Assembly (NCBI RefSeq): GCF_000974985.2
Contig: NZ_LAVA02000012.1
Span: 1-64,000 of the forward strand
Length of the DNA stretch: 64,000 bases
Direction: 5' to 3'
Source of the DNA: Streptomyces mangrovisoli
GTDB lineage: Bacteria; Actinomycetota; Actinomycetes; Streptomycetales; Streptomycetaceae
The position numbers and the translations under genes were made by a program. Below are positions 40,187 to 49,895 of the stretch, in pieces. Each line of letters starts with the position of its first letter. Position 1 is the first letter of the stretch. The notes beneath the pieces were generated by a model that saw nothing but the letters and a program-made list of their open reading frames with translations, searched no databases and had not been told where the DNA came from.

Positions 40187-40617
40187 GAGGCCCTCTCAGG
40201 TCCGGCGGGGCGCACACGCACCGCCGGGTCCCCGCCCTCTCCCGGTGAAGGGGATGTCGGCCGGCGCCCGAGGCGTCGGCCGGCCGGGAGCGGGAGGAGG
40301 CCGAGCCGTACGTACGCGCCGCGCACGTGGGGAGACCCGCGAAAACGCGGAGGGCGGCCGGGGCCTCCGGGGAAATCAGTCCAGTGGGGAGGCCCTCGCC
40401 TCCCGCTTCGCGTCACTTTAGTCCACGGTGACGCACGGTCAATCAACCGGCCTGCGCGTCGCGTGGACCGTCTCCGGGGACCTCTCGATCCGCCGCGATT
40501 CACCCGTTCGGATGCACCTGGCCCTCCGTGTGGGGTAACTCACAACAAGTGACAATGGCGTTCTTTGTCCCGACCCACAGCAGGACCGGATCACATGCGA
40601 CCAGTACCGTCTTGGCT
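40187..40617. promoter_or_regulatory. dcw leader and promoter region
   Basis: This 431-nt divergent gap contains no gene and no mraZ. On the minus strand, TTGACC (40437-40442), a 16-nt spacer and TAAAGT (40415-40420) form a good sigma-70-type promoter for rsmH. That gives a leader of about 220 nt. Close to the rsmH ribosome site a short stem CCGGCGG/CCGCCGG (40202-40208 with 40221-40227) may fold. The carbonic-anhydrase side shows no clear promoter. Confidence 0.65.
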
Positions 40618-41166
40618 ATGACGACTTCCGCAGCAGTTCCCCTCGGACCCGAAGGCGCCATAACCGAAGGCGGCACGGTGACGGACCGCCTCGTGGAGGC
40701 CAACCGGGCGTACGCCGCCAGCTTCACCGACCCCGGCATGGACGCCCGGCCCGTCCAGCGCGTCGCCGTCGTGGCGTGCATGGACGCCCGGCTCGACCTG
40801 CACGCCGCGCTCGGCCTGCGGCTGGGCGACTGCCACACGATCCGCAACGCGGGCGGCGTGGTCACCGACGACGTCATCCGCTCCCTGACCATCAGCCAGC
40901 GCGCGCTCGGCACCCGCAGCGTGGTCCTCATCCACCACACCGGCTGCGGCATGCAGGCCATCACCGAGGACTTCCGGCACGACCTGGAGATGGAGGTCGG
41001 GCAGCGTCCGTCGTGGGCGGTGGAGTCCTTCAAGGACGTCGACCAGGACGTGCGGCAGTCGATGCAGCGCGTCCGCACCTCGCCCTTCCTGCTGCACACC
41101 GACGACGTCCGCGGCTTCGTCTTCGACGTGAAGACCGGCCTGATCACCGAGGTCGACCCCGCCTGA
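40618..41166 (+). CDS. Beta-carbonic anhydrase-like protein
   Basis: A 182-aa protein of the small beta-carbonic anhydrase type, interconverting CO2 and bicarbonate at a zinc site. Expected ligands are present: C54 and D56 in ACMDARLD, and H107 and C110 in IHHTGCGM. IRNAGG follows the first Cys as usual. Length and motifs suit the short, plant-type-related clade of actinomycetes. The start is either the ATG at 40618 or the in-frame GTG at 40678 (MTDRLVEANRAY), which has a weak GAAGG upstream. Monocistronic. Confidence 0.88.
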   Translation: MTTSAAVPLGPEGAITEGGTVTDRLVEANRAYAASFTDPGMDARPVQRVAVVACMDARLDLHAALGLRLGDCHTIRNAGGVVTDDVIRSLTISQRALGTRSVVLIHHTGCGMQAITEDFRHDLEMEVGQRPSWAVESFKDVDQDVRQSMQRVRTSPFLLHTDDVRGFVFDVKTGLITEVDPA

Positions 41167-41449
41167 TCCGGCGGCGCGCCCGCGCGAAAGCCCCGGGGAA
41201 CGCTCACACGAACCCCGGGGCGCGCGCATACAACCCGCGCATCGCACGCCGTTCACATGCACAAAAGGCCGTAAGACCCGACATACCGCAGCCACTTGTC
41301 CACAGGCGGATGACACGAACCGGTAACGGCCACAAGAATGCTGGGGTGGGGCCACGCGGGAACTCTTCTCGCGTGGTGTCCGTGTTTCGGGGTGGGCCGG
41401 TCCGCATCGCAGAGCGTCGGCCCGGATTGAGCGGGCCGAGGAGGGCCGG
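41167..41449 (+). other. Intergenic region before MoxR operon
   Basis: A 283-nt region upstream of the MoxR operon. It should carry that operon's promoter, but I could not identify a convincing -35/-10 pair. No gene or repeat is seen. Confidence 0.5.
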
Positions 41450-42516
<1,067 letters not shown>

Positions 42517-42517
<1 letters not shown>

Positions 42518-43905
42518 TGACCACCCCGGGGCCGGGCCAGGCCGACACCGGCCGCGGGGAGAAGGGCGGCTTCCAGACCGCCCTGGCCGGACTGACCACC
42601 CGGGGCCGCTCCTTCCTCGCCGCGGGCGGCGCCGCCGTGATCTGCTCGTACGTCATCCCCCAGCCCGACCTCCTGCGGGTCGGACTGCTGCTCGCCGCGC
42701 TGCCGCTGCTGTGCGCGACGGTCCTCTACCGCACCCGCTACCGGGTCGCGGGCAGCCGCCGGCTGTCCCCCTCGCGGGTGCCGGCCGGCAGCGAGGCCCG
42801 GGTGCACCTGCGGATGGACAACGTCTCCCGGCTCGCGACCGGCCTGCTGATGCTCCAGGACCGGGTGCCCTACGTCCTCGGGCCGCGCCCCCGCTTCGTG
42901 CTGGACCGGGTGGAGCCGGGCGGCCGCCGCGAGGTCTCCTACCGGGTCCGCTCCGATCTGCGCGGCCGCTATCCGCTGGGCCCGCTGCAGCTGCGCCTGA
43001 CCGACCCGTTCGGGATGTGCGAGCTGACCCGCTCCTTCTCCACCTTCGACACCCTCACCGTGATCCCGCGCGTGGAGCCGCTCTCCCCGGTCCGGTTCGG
43101 CGGCGAGGCGAAGGGCTACGGCGACGGGCGGCAGCGCTCGCTGGCCCTGGCCGGCGAGGACGACGTGATCCCGCGCGGCTACCGCCACGGCGACGATCTG
43201 CGCCGCGTCCACTGGCGCTCCACCGCGCGCTACGGCGAGCTGATGGTGCGCCGGGAGGAGCAGCCGCAGCGCGCCCGCTGCACGGTCCTGCTGGACACCC
43301 GGCGCCCGGCCTACCAGGGCGCGGGCCCCGACTCCGCCTTCGAGTGGGCGGTCTCGGGCACCGCGTCGGTGCTGGTGCACATGCTGGAGCGGGGCTTCTC
43401 GGTGCGGCTGCTGACGGACACCGGCAGCGCGGTGCCGGGCGAGGGCGCCGACGGCTTCGCGGCCGCGAGCCAGGGCTCCGCGGACGCGGCCGGGCTGATG
43501 CTGGACACCCTCGCCGTGATCGACCACTCCGACGGGACCGGCCTGTCCCGGGCGTACGACGTGCTGCGCGGCGGGAACGAGGGGCTGCTGGTGGCCTTCT
43601 TCGGCGACCTCGACGAGGAGCAGGCGGCTGTGGCGGCGAAGATGCGGCAGCGCAGCGGGGGCGCGGTCGCCTTCCTGCTGGACGGCGACGCCTGGACGCG
43701 TGAACCGAACGAGGTGCCCGAAACGATGAACGGGTACGAGGAACGGCTGCGGATGCTGCACGAGGCCGGCTGGACCGTGCTGAGCGTGGGGCGCGGCGCC
43801 TCGCTGGAGGACCTGTGGCGCCAGGCCGACCACGAGCGCGCGGGCCTGGCCACGGCGGGCGGACCAGGCGGCGCGAGCGGCACGGGCGGGGAGGACGGGG
43901 CATGA
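42517..43905 (+). CDS. DUF58 (VWA-like) protein
   Basis: A 462-aa membrane-associated protein. Two hydrophobic segments near residues 35-70 are followed by a beta-rich domain and a DUF58 VWA-like domain carrying the signature PRGYRHGDDLRRVHWRSTAR. DUF58 proteins pair with MoxR ATPases; the complex may recognise or assemble extracytoplasmic enzymes, but its role in Streptomyces is not established. The ATG at 42517 overlaps the MoxR stop; a GTG one codon earlier is an alternative. The transglutaminase gene starts 16 nt after its stop. Confidence 0.92.
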
Positions 43906-43921
43906 ACGGGGAGGGCGGGTC

Positions 43922-46291
43922 ATGAGCGGACGGGCACGGCTCACGCTGTGCGCGGCGGCGGCCACACTGATGGTGGCCTGCGCGCTGCTGCCGCTGGTCT
44001 CCCCGGCGACCTGGCTGATCCAGGCCGCGTTCCTGGTGGCGATCCAGTCGGGCACCGGGGCGGCGGCCCGGCGGGTGCCGCTGGGGCGGGCGCTGACCGT
44101 GGGCGTCCAGATCCTCGTCACGCTGGTCCTGCTGACCCTGGTCTTCGCCCGGGAGTACGCGGTGGTGGGGCTGGTGCCCGGCCCCGACGCCTTCCGGCAC
44201 TTCGGCGACCTGCTCCAGCAGGGCTCGACCGACGTCGGCAGGTACGCCATCCCCGCGCCGCTGTCCGACGGCATCCGGCTGATGCTGGTCGGCGGGGTGC
44301 TGGTGATCGGCCTCGCCGTGGACACCCTCGCGGTGACGTTCCGCAGCGCGGCCCCCGCGGGCCTGCCGCTGCTCGCGCTCTACGCGGTCGGCGCGGCGCT
44401 GTCGCACGGGCACGCGGACTGGCTGTGGTTCGTCGTCGCGGCGTCGGGCTATCTGATGCTGCTGCTGGCCGAGGGCAGGGACCGGCTCGCGCAGTGGGGC
44501 CGGGTCTTCGGCGGTGCGCCGCGGGCGCCGGGCGACCTGGCGCCCGGTGTGGTCGCCCCGGTGCGCACCGGGCGGCGGATCGGCATGGCCGCCCTGGGCA
44601 TGGCCCTGATCGTGCCGCTGGCCCTGCCGACCATGGGCGGCGGTCTGCTGGGCACCGCCGGCAACGGCGTGGGCTCGGGCACCGGCATCGGCGGCGGGGC
44701 CTCCTCGGTCGACCTGCTGGTGTCGCTCCAGAACAGCCTGAACGTGGACGAGGACCGCACGGTCCTGACCCTCGCCACCAACAGCAGCGACCTGTCCGAC
44801 ATGTATCTGCGGATCGTCTCGCTGGACGAGTTCGACGGCGCCACCTGGAAGCCGGCCCAGCGCCACGTCACCTCGGTGCCGGACACCTTCCCCACCCCCG
44901 CCGGGCTGGGCGCCGACGTCAAGCGCGCGCAGATCACCACCCGGATCGCGGCGGCGGACTCGTACGCGCAGGACTGGCTGCCGATGCCCTATCCGCCCAG
45001 CGGCGTGAAGATCAACGGCAGCTGGCGGTACGAGCCGGTGGGGATGACCCTGTCCGGTGACCACGGCCAGACCACGCGGGGCATGACGTACACGGTCGAC
45101 AGCCTGGACGTGCAGCCGACGGCGGAGCAGCTGGCCGCGTCGCCGGACCCGTCGCAGGCCATGCTGCACGAGTACACCGACGTGCCGAAGTCGGTGCCGT
45201 CGGTGGTCGCGAAGACCGCCAGGACGGTCACCAAGGGGGCCCGCAACCACTACGAGGAAGCGGTCAAGCTCCAGGACTACTTCGCGGTCAACGGCGGCTT
45301 CCAGTACGACACCGACGTCAAGGTCGGCCAGGGCCCGGACGCGATCGCCAAGTTCCTCAAGGACAAGCGGGGCTTCTGCGAGCACTTCTCCTTCGCGATG
45401 GCCGCCATGGCCCGCACCCTCGGCATACCGGCCCGGGTGGCGGTGGGCTTCGCCCCGGGCACGGTCCAGGCGGACGGGACGGTGACGGAGGGCCTGAAGG
45501 ACGCGCACGCCTGGCCCGAGCTGTACTTCGAGGGCGTGGGCTGGGTCCGCTTCGAGCCGACGCCGAACCGCGGCACGGTGCCGAGCTACACGCAGTCGAC
45601 GGTGCCCGGCAGCACCCTGCCGGACCAGGCGCGGCCCTCGCAGTCGGCGAGCGCTGCGGCCTCCCCGGCGCCCTCGGACAGCCAGAGCTGCACGCCCTCG
45701 CTGCGCAAGCTGGACGCCTGCCCGAGCGCGTCGGAGCAGGCCACGGCGGTGCGCAACGGAGACGGTCCGGGCTGGTGGGCGCAGGTGCTGGTGGCCCTCG
45801 CCATCCTGGCCGGGCTGGCGATCCCGTTGTCTCCGATGCTGGTGCGGCTACGGATGCGGGCGGTCCGGCTCGGCGGCCACGGCCGCTCGGAGAAGGACGC
45901 GGCGCTCGCGACCCTGGCGGTCTGGCAGGAGCTGAGCGACACGGCGTGGGACTTCGGCATCCTGCCGGTGGAGTCCCAGACCCCGCGCACGGCGGCCGCG
46001 AGAATCGTCCGGCTCGGGCATCTCGACGCGGCGGCCGCGGCCTCGGTCCACCGGGTGGCGGAAGCGGTGGAACAGGTGCTGTACGCGCCCCGGCCCCGGC
46101 CGGTGGCGGGCCTCGCGGGCGAGACACGGCAGGTCGTCACCGCCCTGCGGACCACCGCGAACGCGACGACCCGCCTGCGTGCACTGCTCGCGCCCCGTTC
46201 GACCGTTCGGGTGTTCTGGGCCGTCGGGGCCTGGTGGAGCACCATGCGTCCGCTGCGGGTGCGCCCTGCGGGCGGCTCGTCGGAGAGCTGA
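43922..46291 (+). CDS. Membrane transglutaminase-like protein (TgpA type)
   Basis: A 789-aa protein with a polytopic N-terminal part (about six helices in 1-215, DUF3488/TgpA_N type) and a large extracytoplasmic region with a transglutaminase core. Another helix lies near 620-640 and a cytoplasmic DUF4129-like tail follows. The catalytic Cys is C486 in RGFCEHFSFAMA and the His is H529 in DAHAWPELYF. Where many relatives have an Asp (FDPTP), this one has Glu (FEPTP). It is the third gene of the MoxR-DUF58-transglutaminase module, thought to act at the cell surface, possibly on proteins or wall. The ATG at 43922 follows GGAGGGCGGGTC. Confidence 0.92.
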   Translation: MSGRARLTLCAAAATLMVACALLPLVSPATWLIQAAFLVAIQSGTGAAARRVPLGRALTVGVQILVTLVLLTLVFAREYAVVGLVPGPDAFRHFGDLLQQGSTDVGRYAIPAPLSDGIRLMLVGGVLVIGLAVDTLAVTFRSAAPAGLPLLALYAVGAALSHGHADWLWFVVAASGYLMLLLAEGRDRLAQWGRVFGGAPRAPGDLAPGVVAPVRTGRRIGMAALGMALIVPLALPTMGGGLLGTAGNGVGSGTGIGGGASSVDLLVSLQNSLNVDEDRTVLTLATNSSDLSDMYLRIVSLDEFDGATWKPAQRHVTSVPDTFPTPAGLGADVKRAQITTRIAAADSYAQDWLPMPYPPSGVKINGSWRYEPVGMTLSGDHGQTTRGMTYTVDSLDVQPTAEQLAASPDPSQAMLHEYTDVPKSVPSVVAKTARTVTKGARNHYEEAVKLQDYFAVNGGFQYDTDVKVGQGPDAIAKFLKDKRGFCEHFSFAMAAMARTLGIPARVAVGFAPGTVQADGTVTEGLKDAHAWPELYFEGVGWVRFEPTPNRGTVPSYTQSTVPGSTLPDQARPSQSASAAASPAPSDSQSCTPSLRKLDACPSASEQATAVRNGDGPGWWAQVLVALAILAGLAIPLSPMLVRLRMRAVRLGGHGRSEKDAALATLAVWQELSDTAWDFGILPVESQTPRTAAARIVRLGHLDAAAAASVHRVAEAVEQVLYAPRPRPVAGLAGETRQVVTALRTTANATTRLRALLAPRSTVRVFWAVGAWWSTMRPLRVRPAGGSSES

Positions 46292-46327
46292 GCGGCTGCC
46301 ACACCTGCGGGCCGGTGGGGCTTGTTC

Positions 46328-46398
46328 GCGCAGTTCCCCGCGCCTCTGTCGGGGCACCGCTGCCCGAGCGTCCCTGAAAGGGGCGCGGGGAACTGCGC
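46328..46398. repeat. Inverted pair of gene-end repeats
   Basis: A plus-sense core (46328-46346, one mismatch, CCTC for CCCC near its end) follows the transglutaminase stop. A minus-sense core (46380-46398) follows the DUF3040 stop. The two face each other across a 33-nt spacer and could form a long hairpin in either transcript. Confidence 0.9.
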
Positions 46399-46450
46399 GA
46401 CAAGCCCCCACCGGCCCGCAGGTGTCCAACTTCCCGGGGCCGGGACACGG

Positions 46451-46492
46451 CTGAGGGGCGGCCCCCCACCCTGGTGGGAGGCCGCCCCTCAG
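46451..46492. terminator. Bidirectional terminator, transglutaminase/DUF3040
   Basis: A 13-bp stem (CTGAGGGGCGGCC at 46451-46463 with its complement at 46480-46492) continues into an inner CCCACC/GGTGGG stem (46465-46470 with 46473-46478). It lies between the convergent stops, 31 nt from the DUF3040 stop. Confidence 0.85.
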
Positions 46493-46522
46493 TGGGGTCG
46501 ACCGGGCCGGAGGCCGGACGCG

Positions 46523-46915
46523 CTACTGCCCGCCCTGCTCGTCGCGACGCCGCTGCCAGCGTTGTTCGATACGGTCCATCATCGAGCGCTTCGGCCGGAC
46601 CTGACGGCGGCCGTGCGGCGCTCCGGCGGGCTGCTCACCCGGCTTCGGGGCCTTGCGCCAGCCGGTGACCGCGAGCACCGCGCACCCCAGCATGACGAGG
46701 AAGCCCACCACGCTGATCCAGATCTGCTGCGCGACCATTCCGGCCATGAGGAGCGCGATACCCACGAGGAAGCCCGCGACCGCCTGGTAGACCCGACGTC
46801 GGGTGTACGTACGCAGCCCGCTTCCCTCGAGCGCCGACGCGAACTTGGGATCTTCGGCGTACAGCGCTCGCTCCATCTGCTCGAGCATGCGCTGCTCGTG
46901 CTCCGAGAGCGGCAC
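46523..46915 (-). CDS. DUF3040 membrane protein
   Basis: A 130-aa DUF3040 protein, a family confined to actinobacteria. The conserved N-terminus MPLSEHEQRMLEQMERALYA leads to the DP(K)FAS motif, then two membrane helices (about 43-62 and 66-86) and a basic C-terminal tail. Function is unknown; proximity to wall genes in many genomes hints at an envelope role. A GTG at 46915 has GGAGG upstream. Confidence 0.94.
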   Translation of the reverse strand: MPLSEHEQRMLEQMERALYAEDPKFASALEGSGLRTYTRRRVYQAVAGFLVGIALLMAGMVAQQIWISVVGFLVMLGCAVLAVTGWRKAPKPGEQPAGAPHGRRQVRPKRSMMDRIEQRWQRRRDEQGGQ

Positions 46916-46964
46916 GGAGTCCTCCTCATCGTGCAGTCGCCGGGGCGACCCGGGGGGTCCCTTC

Positions 46965-46993
46965 AGGATAGGCAGGGAATCGCCCCCGTGAAA
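46965..46993 (-). promoter_or_regulatory. Candidate promoter of DUF3040 gene
   Basis: On the minus strand, TTTCAC (46988-46993), a 17-nt spacer and TATCCT (46965-46970) make a plausible vegetative promoter about 50 nt before the DUF3040 start. The rest of the 277-nt gap (46916-47192) holds only a doubtful 26-codon frame. Confidence 0.5.
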
Positions 46994-47192
46994 CCCGCCC
47001 CTCTACGCCAGTTGGCCAACCAGAACCCGCCATGGGCGTCCCGGCTCGCTGAGGCTTCCATTCCCCAGCGGCCGATCCGTCATGCCGGGCGGTCTCCCTC
47101 GATCATACGGCGCGCTTCGTCCGATCGGGTGGCCTGTGGCCTACTCCATCCGCCGCCAAGCCGCTGATCAGGCCGGTGCCCCGGGAGTCGGC

Positions 47193-47963
47193 TCAGGCCG
47201 CGCCGGCCCCGCGCGTCTCCCCGAGCACATGCAGCTGGGTGGCGACCGCGTGGAAGGCCGGCAGCGCGGCCGCCGCCTCCTCCAGCCGCAGCAGCGCCTC
47301 CAGCGCGCCCGGCTCGGTGTCCACGAGCACGCCGGGGACGAGGTCGGCGAAGACACGGACACCGTGCACGGCACCGACGTCGAGGCCGGCCCCGGCCACC
47401 AGCTCCGTGAGCTGCTCGGCGGTGAAGCGGCGCGGCACCGGGTCGCCGGCGCCCCAGCGGCCGTTCGGGTCGTCGAGGGCCTGGCGGGCCTCCTTGAAGT
47501 GCCCGGCGAGGGCGCGCGCGAGCACGGCACCGCCGAGCCCGGCCGCGAGCAGGCTGAGCACGCCCTCGGAGCGCAGCGCGGCGACCGCGTTGCGGATGCC
47601 CTCGGCGGGGTCGTCGACGTACTCCAGTACGCCGTGGCACAGCACGACGTCGTAGCCGCCGCGCTCGACCACGTCGAACAGGCCGTGGGCGTCGCCCTGG
47701 ACGCCCCGGACCCGGTCGGCGACGCCGGCCTCGGCGGCCCGGCGCTCCAGCGCGAACAGGGCGTTCGGGCTGGGGTCGACGACGGTGACGCGGTGGCCGA
47801 GGCGGGCCAGCGGCACCGCGAAGTTGCCGCTGCCGCCGCCGGTGTCGAGGACGTCCAGCGCGTCCCGGCCCGTGGCCTTGACCCGGCGTTCGAGAGCGTC
47901 CTGGAGGACCTCCCAGACCACGGCGGTACGGAGAGAGGCGCGGGGGCGCATCGGGTCCGACAC
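47193..47963 (-). CDS. Class I SAM-dependent methyltransferase
   Basis: A 256-aa methyltransferase with the SAM-binding motif VLDTGGGSGNFAVPLA (about 40-55), an acidic ribose-binding residue in VTVVDPSPNAL, and HGVLEYVDDPAEGI as motif IV/post region. It resembles UbiE/CmoA-like small-molecule or tRNA methyltransferases, but the substrate cannot be told from sequence. The GTG at 47963 has GAGGAG 8 nt upstream; the much longer open frame (to 48758) only shadows the HEPN gene. It lies 188 nt downstream of that gene on the same strand. Confidence 0.88.
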   Translation of the reverse strand: MSDPMRPRASLRTAVVWEVLQDALERRVKATGRDALDVLDTGGGSGNFAVPLARLGHRVTVVDPSPNALFALERRAAEAGVADRVRGVQGDAHGLFDVVERGGYDVVLCHGVLEYVDDPAEGIRNAVAALRSEGVLSLLAAGLGGAVLARALAGHFKEARQALDDPNGRWGAGDPVPRRFTAEQLTELVAGAGLDVGAVHGVRVFADLVPGVLVDTEPGALEALLRLEEAAAALPAFHAVATQLHVLGETRGAGAA

Positions 47964-48151
47964 GGCTTTGACTCCTCGGCGCGGCACCGCCGGTGACACG
48001 GCGGCGGGATCGGGGCGCCTCCCCCGCCCGCGGCGCGAGGGAGGGAAGGCTTCAGGCGCCCTCCACCCTATTGCCTCCGCCGCCTCGCCCGGTCGGGCGG
48101 CACGGCCCGTCTCGCACGGCGGACGGCCCCGCCTCCTCGGTCCCCGCCGGC

Positions 48152-48727
48152 TCAGCCCGCGTCCGGGTAGTTCCGGTCCGCCGTGTCGGCCGGGCCCTGG
48201 GGGCCGGTGGGCTCGGTGTCCTGGCGGGGCTGCGGGAGGACCGGCTGGAGGACCAGCATCCGCTCGACGAGGCGGACGAACATCGCCACGTCGCGTATCA
48301 GGTCGTCGGCGTCCCGGCGGCCGGCCGCGCCCTGGATCCCGGCCTCGGCCCGGGCACGGCGCCGGGCCCCGGACGCGAACAGCGCGCTCCACTCGGTGAG
48401 CTCGGGCGCGATCTCGGGGAGCACTTCCCACGCGCTGCGGATGCGGGCGCGCTTGCGCGGCGTGAGTTCGGGCCGGCCCCGCGCGGCGAGCACGGCCGCG
48501 GCGGTGCGCAGGGCGGCCAGATGGGCCGTCGCGTAGCGCTCGTTGGGGGTCTCCAGTGCGGTCGCCTCGTCGAGTCCGGCGCGGGCCTGGGCGAGCAGGT
48601 CGAGGGCGGCGGGCGGGGCCGTGGTCCGGCGCAGCACGGGGTGCACGTCGCTCGCCGGGCCGGTCAGTGAGGGGGCAGGGCCGGTGGCGCGGCGCCGACG
48701 GGCGGCTGCTGCGTTGTGGTGGGCCAT
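48152..48727 (-). CDS. SAV_6107-like HEPN domain protein
   Basis: A 191-aa, mostly helical protein of the SAV_6107-like HEPN family. HEPN domains often act as metal-independent RNases, and the defining RX4-6H motif is present as R64-YATA-H69 in NERYATAHLAALRTA. The N-terminus (1-35) is basic and Ala/Arg-rich, and the C-terminus Pro/Gln-rich. The ATG at 48727 has AGGAGG 6 nt upstream. No antitoxin partner (MNT, ParD-like) is adjacent, and the chromosomal position seems conserved, so a housekeeping RNA role is as likely as toxicity. Confidence 0.85.
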   Translation of the reverse strand: MAHHNAAAARRRRATGPAPSLTGPASDVHPVLRRTTAPPAALDLLAQARAGLDEATALETPNERYATAHLAALRTAAAVLAARGRPELTPRKRARIRSAWEVLPEIAPELTEWSALFASGARRRARAEAGIQGAAGRRDADDLIRDVAMFVRLVERMLVLQPVLPQPRQDTEPTGPQGPADTADRNYPDAG

Positions 48728-48827
48728 GACGAACCTCCTGTCGTCTGGGTGACGGCACTCCCGTTACGAGGTGCCGTATGTGCCCATCGTGCGGTATGGC
48801 ACTGACAATCCGTTCCGACCAGGGGTT

Positions 48828-48874
48828 TTGCTTCGAGTGGCCGTTCGAGTTAAGTTTTGCACTGACCAGTCAGT
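48828..48874 (+). promoter_or_regulatory. Promoter with TetR-type palindrome for ABC/YhgE/TetR unit
   Basis: TTGCTT (48828-48833), a 17-nt spacer and TAAGTT (48851-48856) form a promoter. Its expected start (about 48862-48864) falls inside the palindrome ACTGAC-CA-GTCAGT (48861-48874). A related half-site, GCACTGAC, occurs at about 48800. Position and symmetry suit repression by the TetR protein encoded third in the unit. Confidence 0.6.
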
Positions 48875-48920
48875 TCAAAAAAGAGTGACACCGCGACAGG
48901 TGCCACCGAAACAAGGGGGA

Positions 48921-49895
48921 ATGGTGGGGGAACCGGTGGACGCGGCCCGCGTGGCCGCCGACGGGCTCGGCCTCAAGGGGCCGCGCGGATGGGTGTTCCG
49001 CGAGGTGGGCGTCGAGGCCGAGCCCGGCGCGCTGATCACGATCGAGGGGGCGTCGGGCTCGGGGCGCACCTGTCTGCTGCTCGCCCTGACCGGGCGGATG
49101 CGGGCTACGGAGGGCACCGCGTCGGTGGGCGGGGCGCGGCTGCCCCGCAAGGCGGCGGCGGTGCGCCGGGTCAGCGCCCTGGCGAACGTAGCCGGGGTCA
49201 CGGACCTCGATCCGGCGCTGACCGTCGGCGAACACCTGCGGGAGCGGGCGCTGCTCCAGCAGCGGTTCGGGGACTCGCTGCGGGCGCTGCTGCGGCCGGG
49301 CCGGGAACGGACGCTGGAGGCACGGCTGCGGATCGACGCGGCGCTGGCGGCCGCCGGGCTCGACCGGGAGGCGCTGCCCAAGGGGTCCCGGACCGCCGTA
49401 CGGGACCTGGAGCGGCTGGAGGCGCTGCGGCTGTCGATCGCGCTGGCCCTCGTCGGCCGGCCGGGCCTGCTCGGCGTGGACGACGCCGACCTCAAGCTCT
49501 CCGCCGCGGAGCGCGCCGAGGTGTGGGCGCTGCTGCGGTCGATCGCCGACGCGGGCACGACGGTGGTGGCCGTGTGCAGCGAGGCCCCCGGCGGCACCGT
49601 CGAGATCACCACCCGCGCCACGGAGGAGACCACGGCGGCGGCCACCGGGGAGCGGACCTCCGCCGAGGAGACCTCGGCCGAGAAGCCCACCGACGGGCCG
49701 CCCTCGGCCGCGGAGACCTCCGGCGAGAAGCCCACCGAAGAGGAGAACCCGGCCTCGGGCGAGCCGACCGAGCAGCCCGGCGCCAACGAGAACAAGCCCG
49801 CGGACGACCCCGCGGACAACCCCGAAGACAACCCCGCGGACAGCCCCGCAGAGAAGGGACCGGCCGATGCGTTCGCCGCGACTGGCCGCGCTTGA
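48921..49895 (+). CDS. Degenerate ABC-type ATPase with long acidic tail
   Basis: A 324-aa protein whose first about 230 residues follow an ABC ATPase fold, but with the key sites changed. Walker A is GASGSGRT (43-50), with Arg replacing the essential Lys. The LSGGQ signature is absent; the equivalent stretch reads AVRDLERLEALRLS. Walker B is LLGVDDAD, with Asp for Glu, and the H-loop His is missing (VVAVCSEA). Residues about 232-324 are a Glu/Thr/Pro/Ala-rich disordered tail. It overlaps the YhgE/Pip gene by 29 nt and so probably partners it, perhaps in a structural rather than hydrolytic role. The ATG at 48921 (or GTG at 48924) follows AAGGGGG closely. Confidence 0.8.
   Translation: MVGEPVDAARVAADGLGLKGPRGWVFREVGVEAEPGALITIEGASGSGRTCLLLALTGRMRATEGTASVGGARLPRKAAAVRRVSALANVAGVTDLDPALTVGEHLRERALLQQRFGDSLRALLRPGRERTLEARLRIDAALAAAGLDREALPKGSRTAVRDLERLEALRLSIALALVGRPGLLGVDDADLKLSAAERAEVWALLRSIADAGTTVVAVCSEAPGGTVEITTRATEETTAAATGERTSAEETSAEKPTDGPPSAAETSGEKPTEEENPASGEPTEQPGANENKPADDPADNPEDNPADSPAEKGPADAFAATGRA

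Noticed and set aside
47003..47083. 26-codon minus-strand frame (start MTDRPLGNG) upstream of the DUF3040 gene
   Set aside because: It has a GAGGGAG upstream, but it is very short, has no recognisable feature, and lies between two minus-strand genes. Kept only as a leader-peptide possibility.
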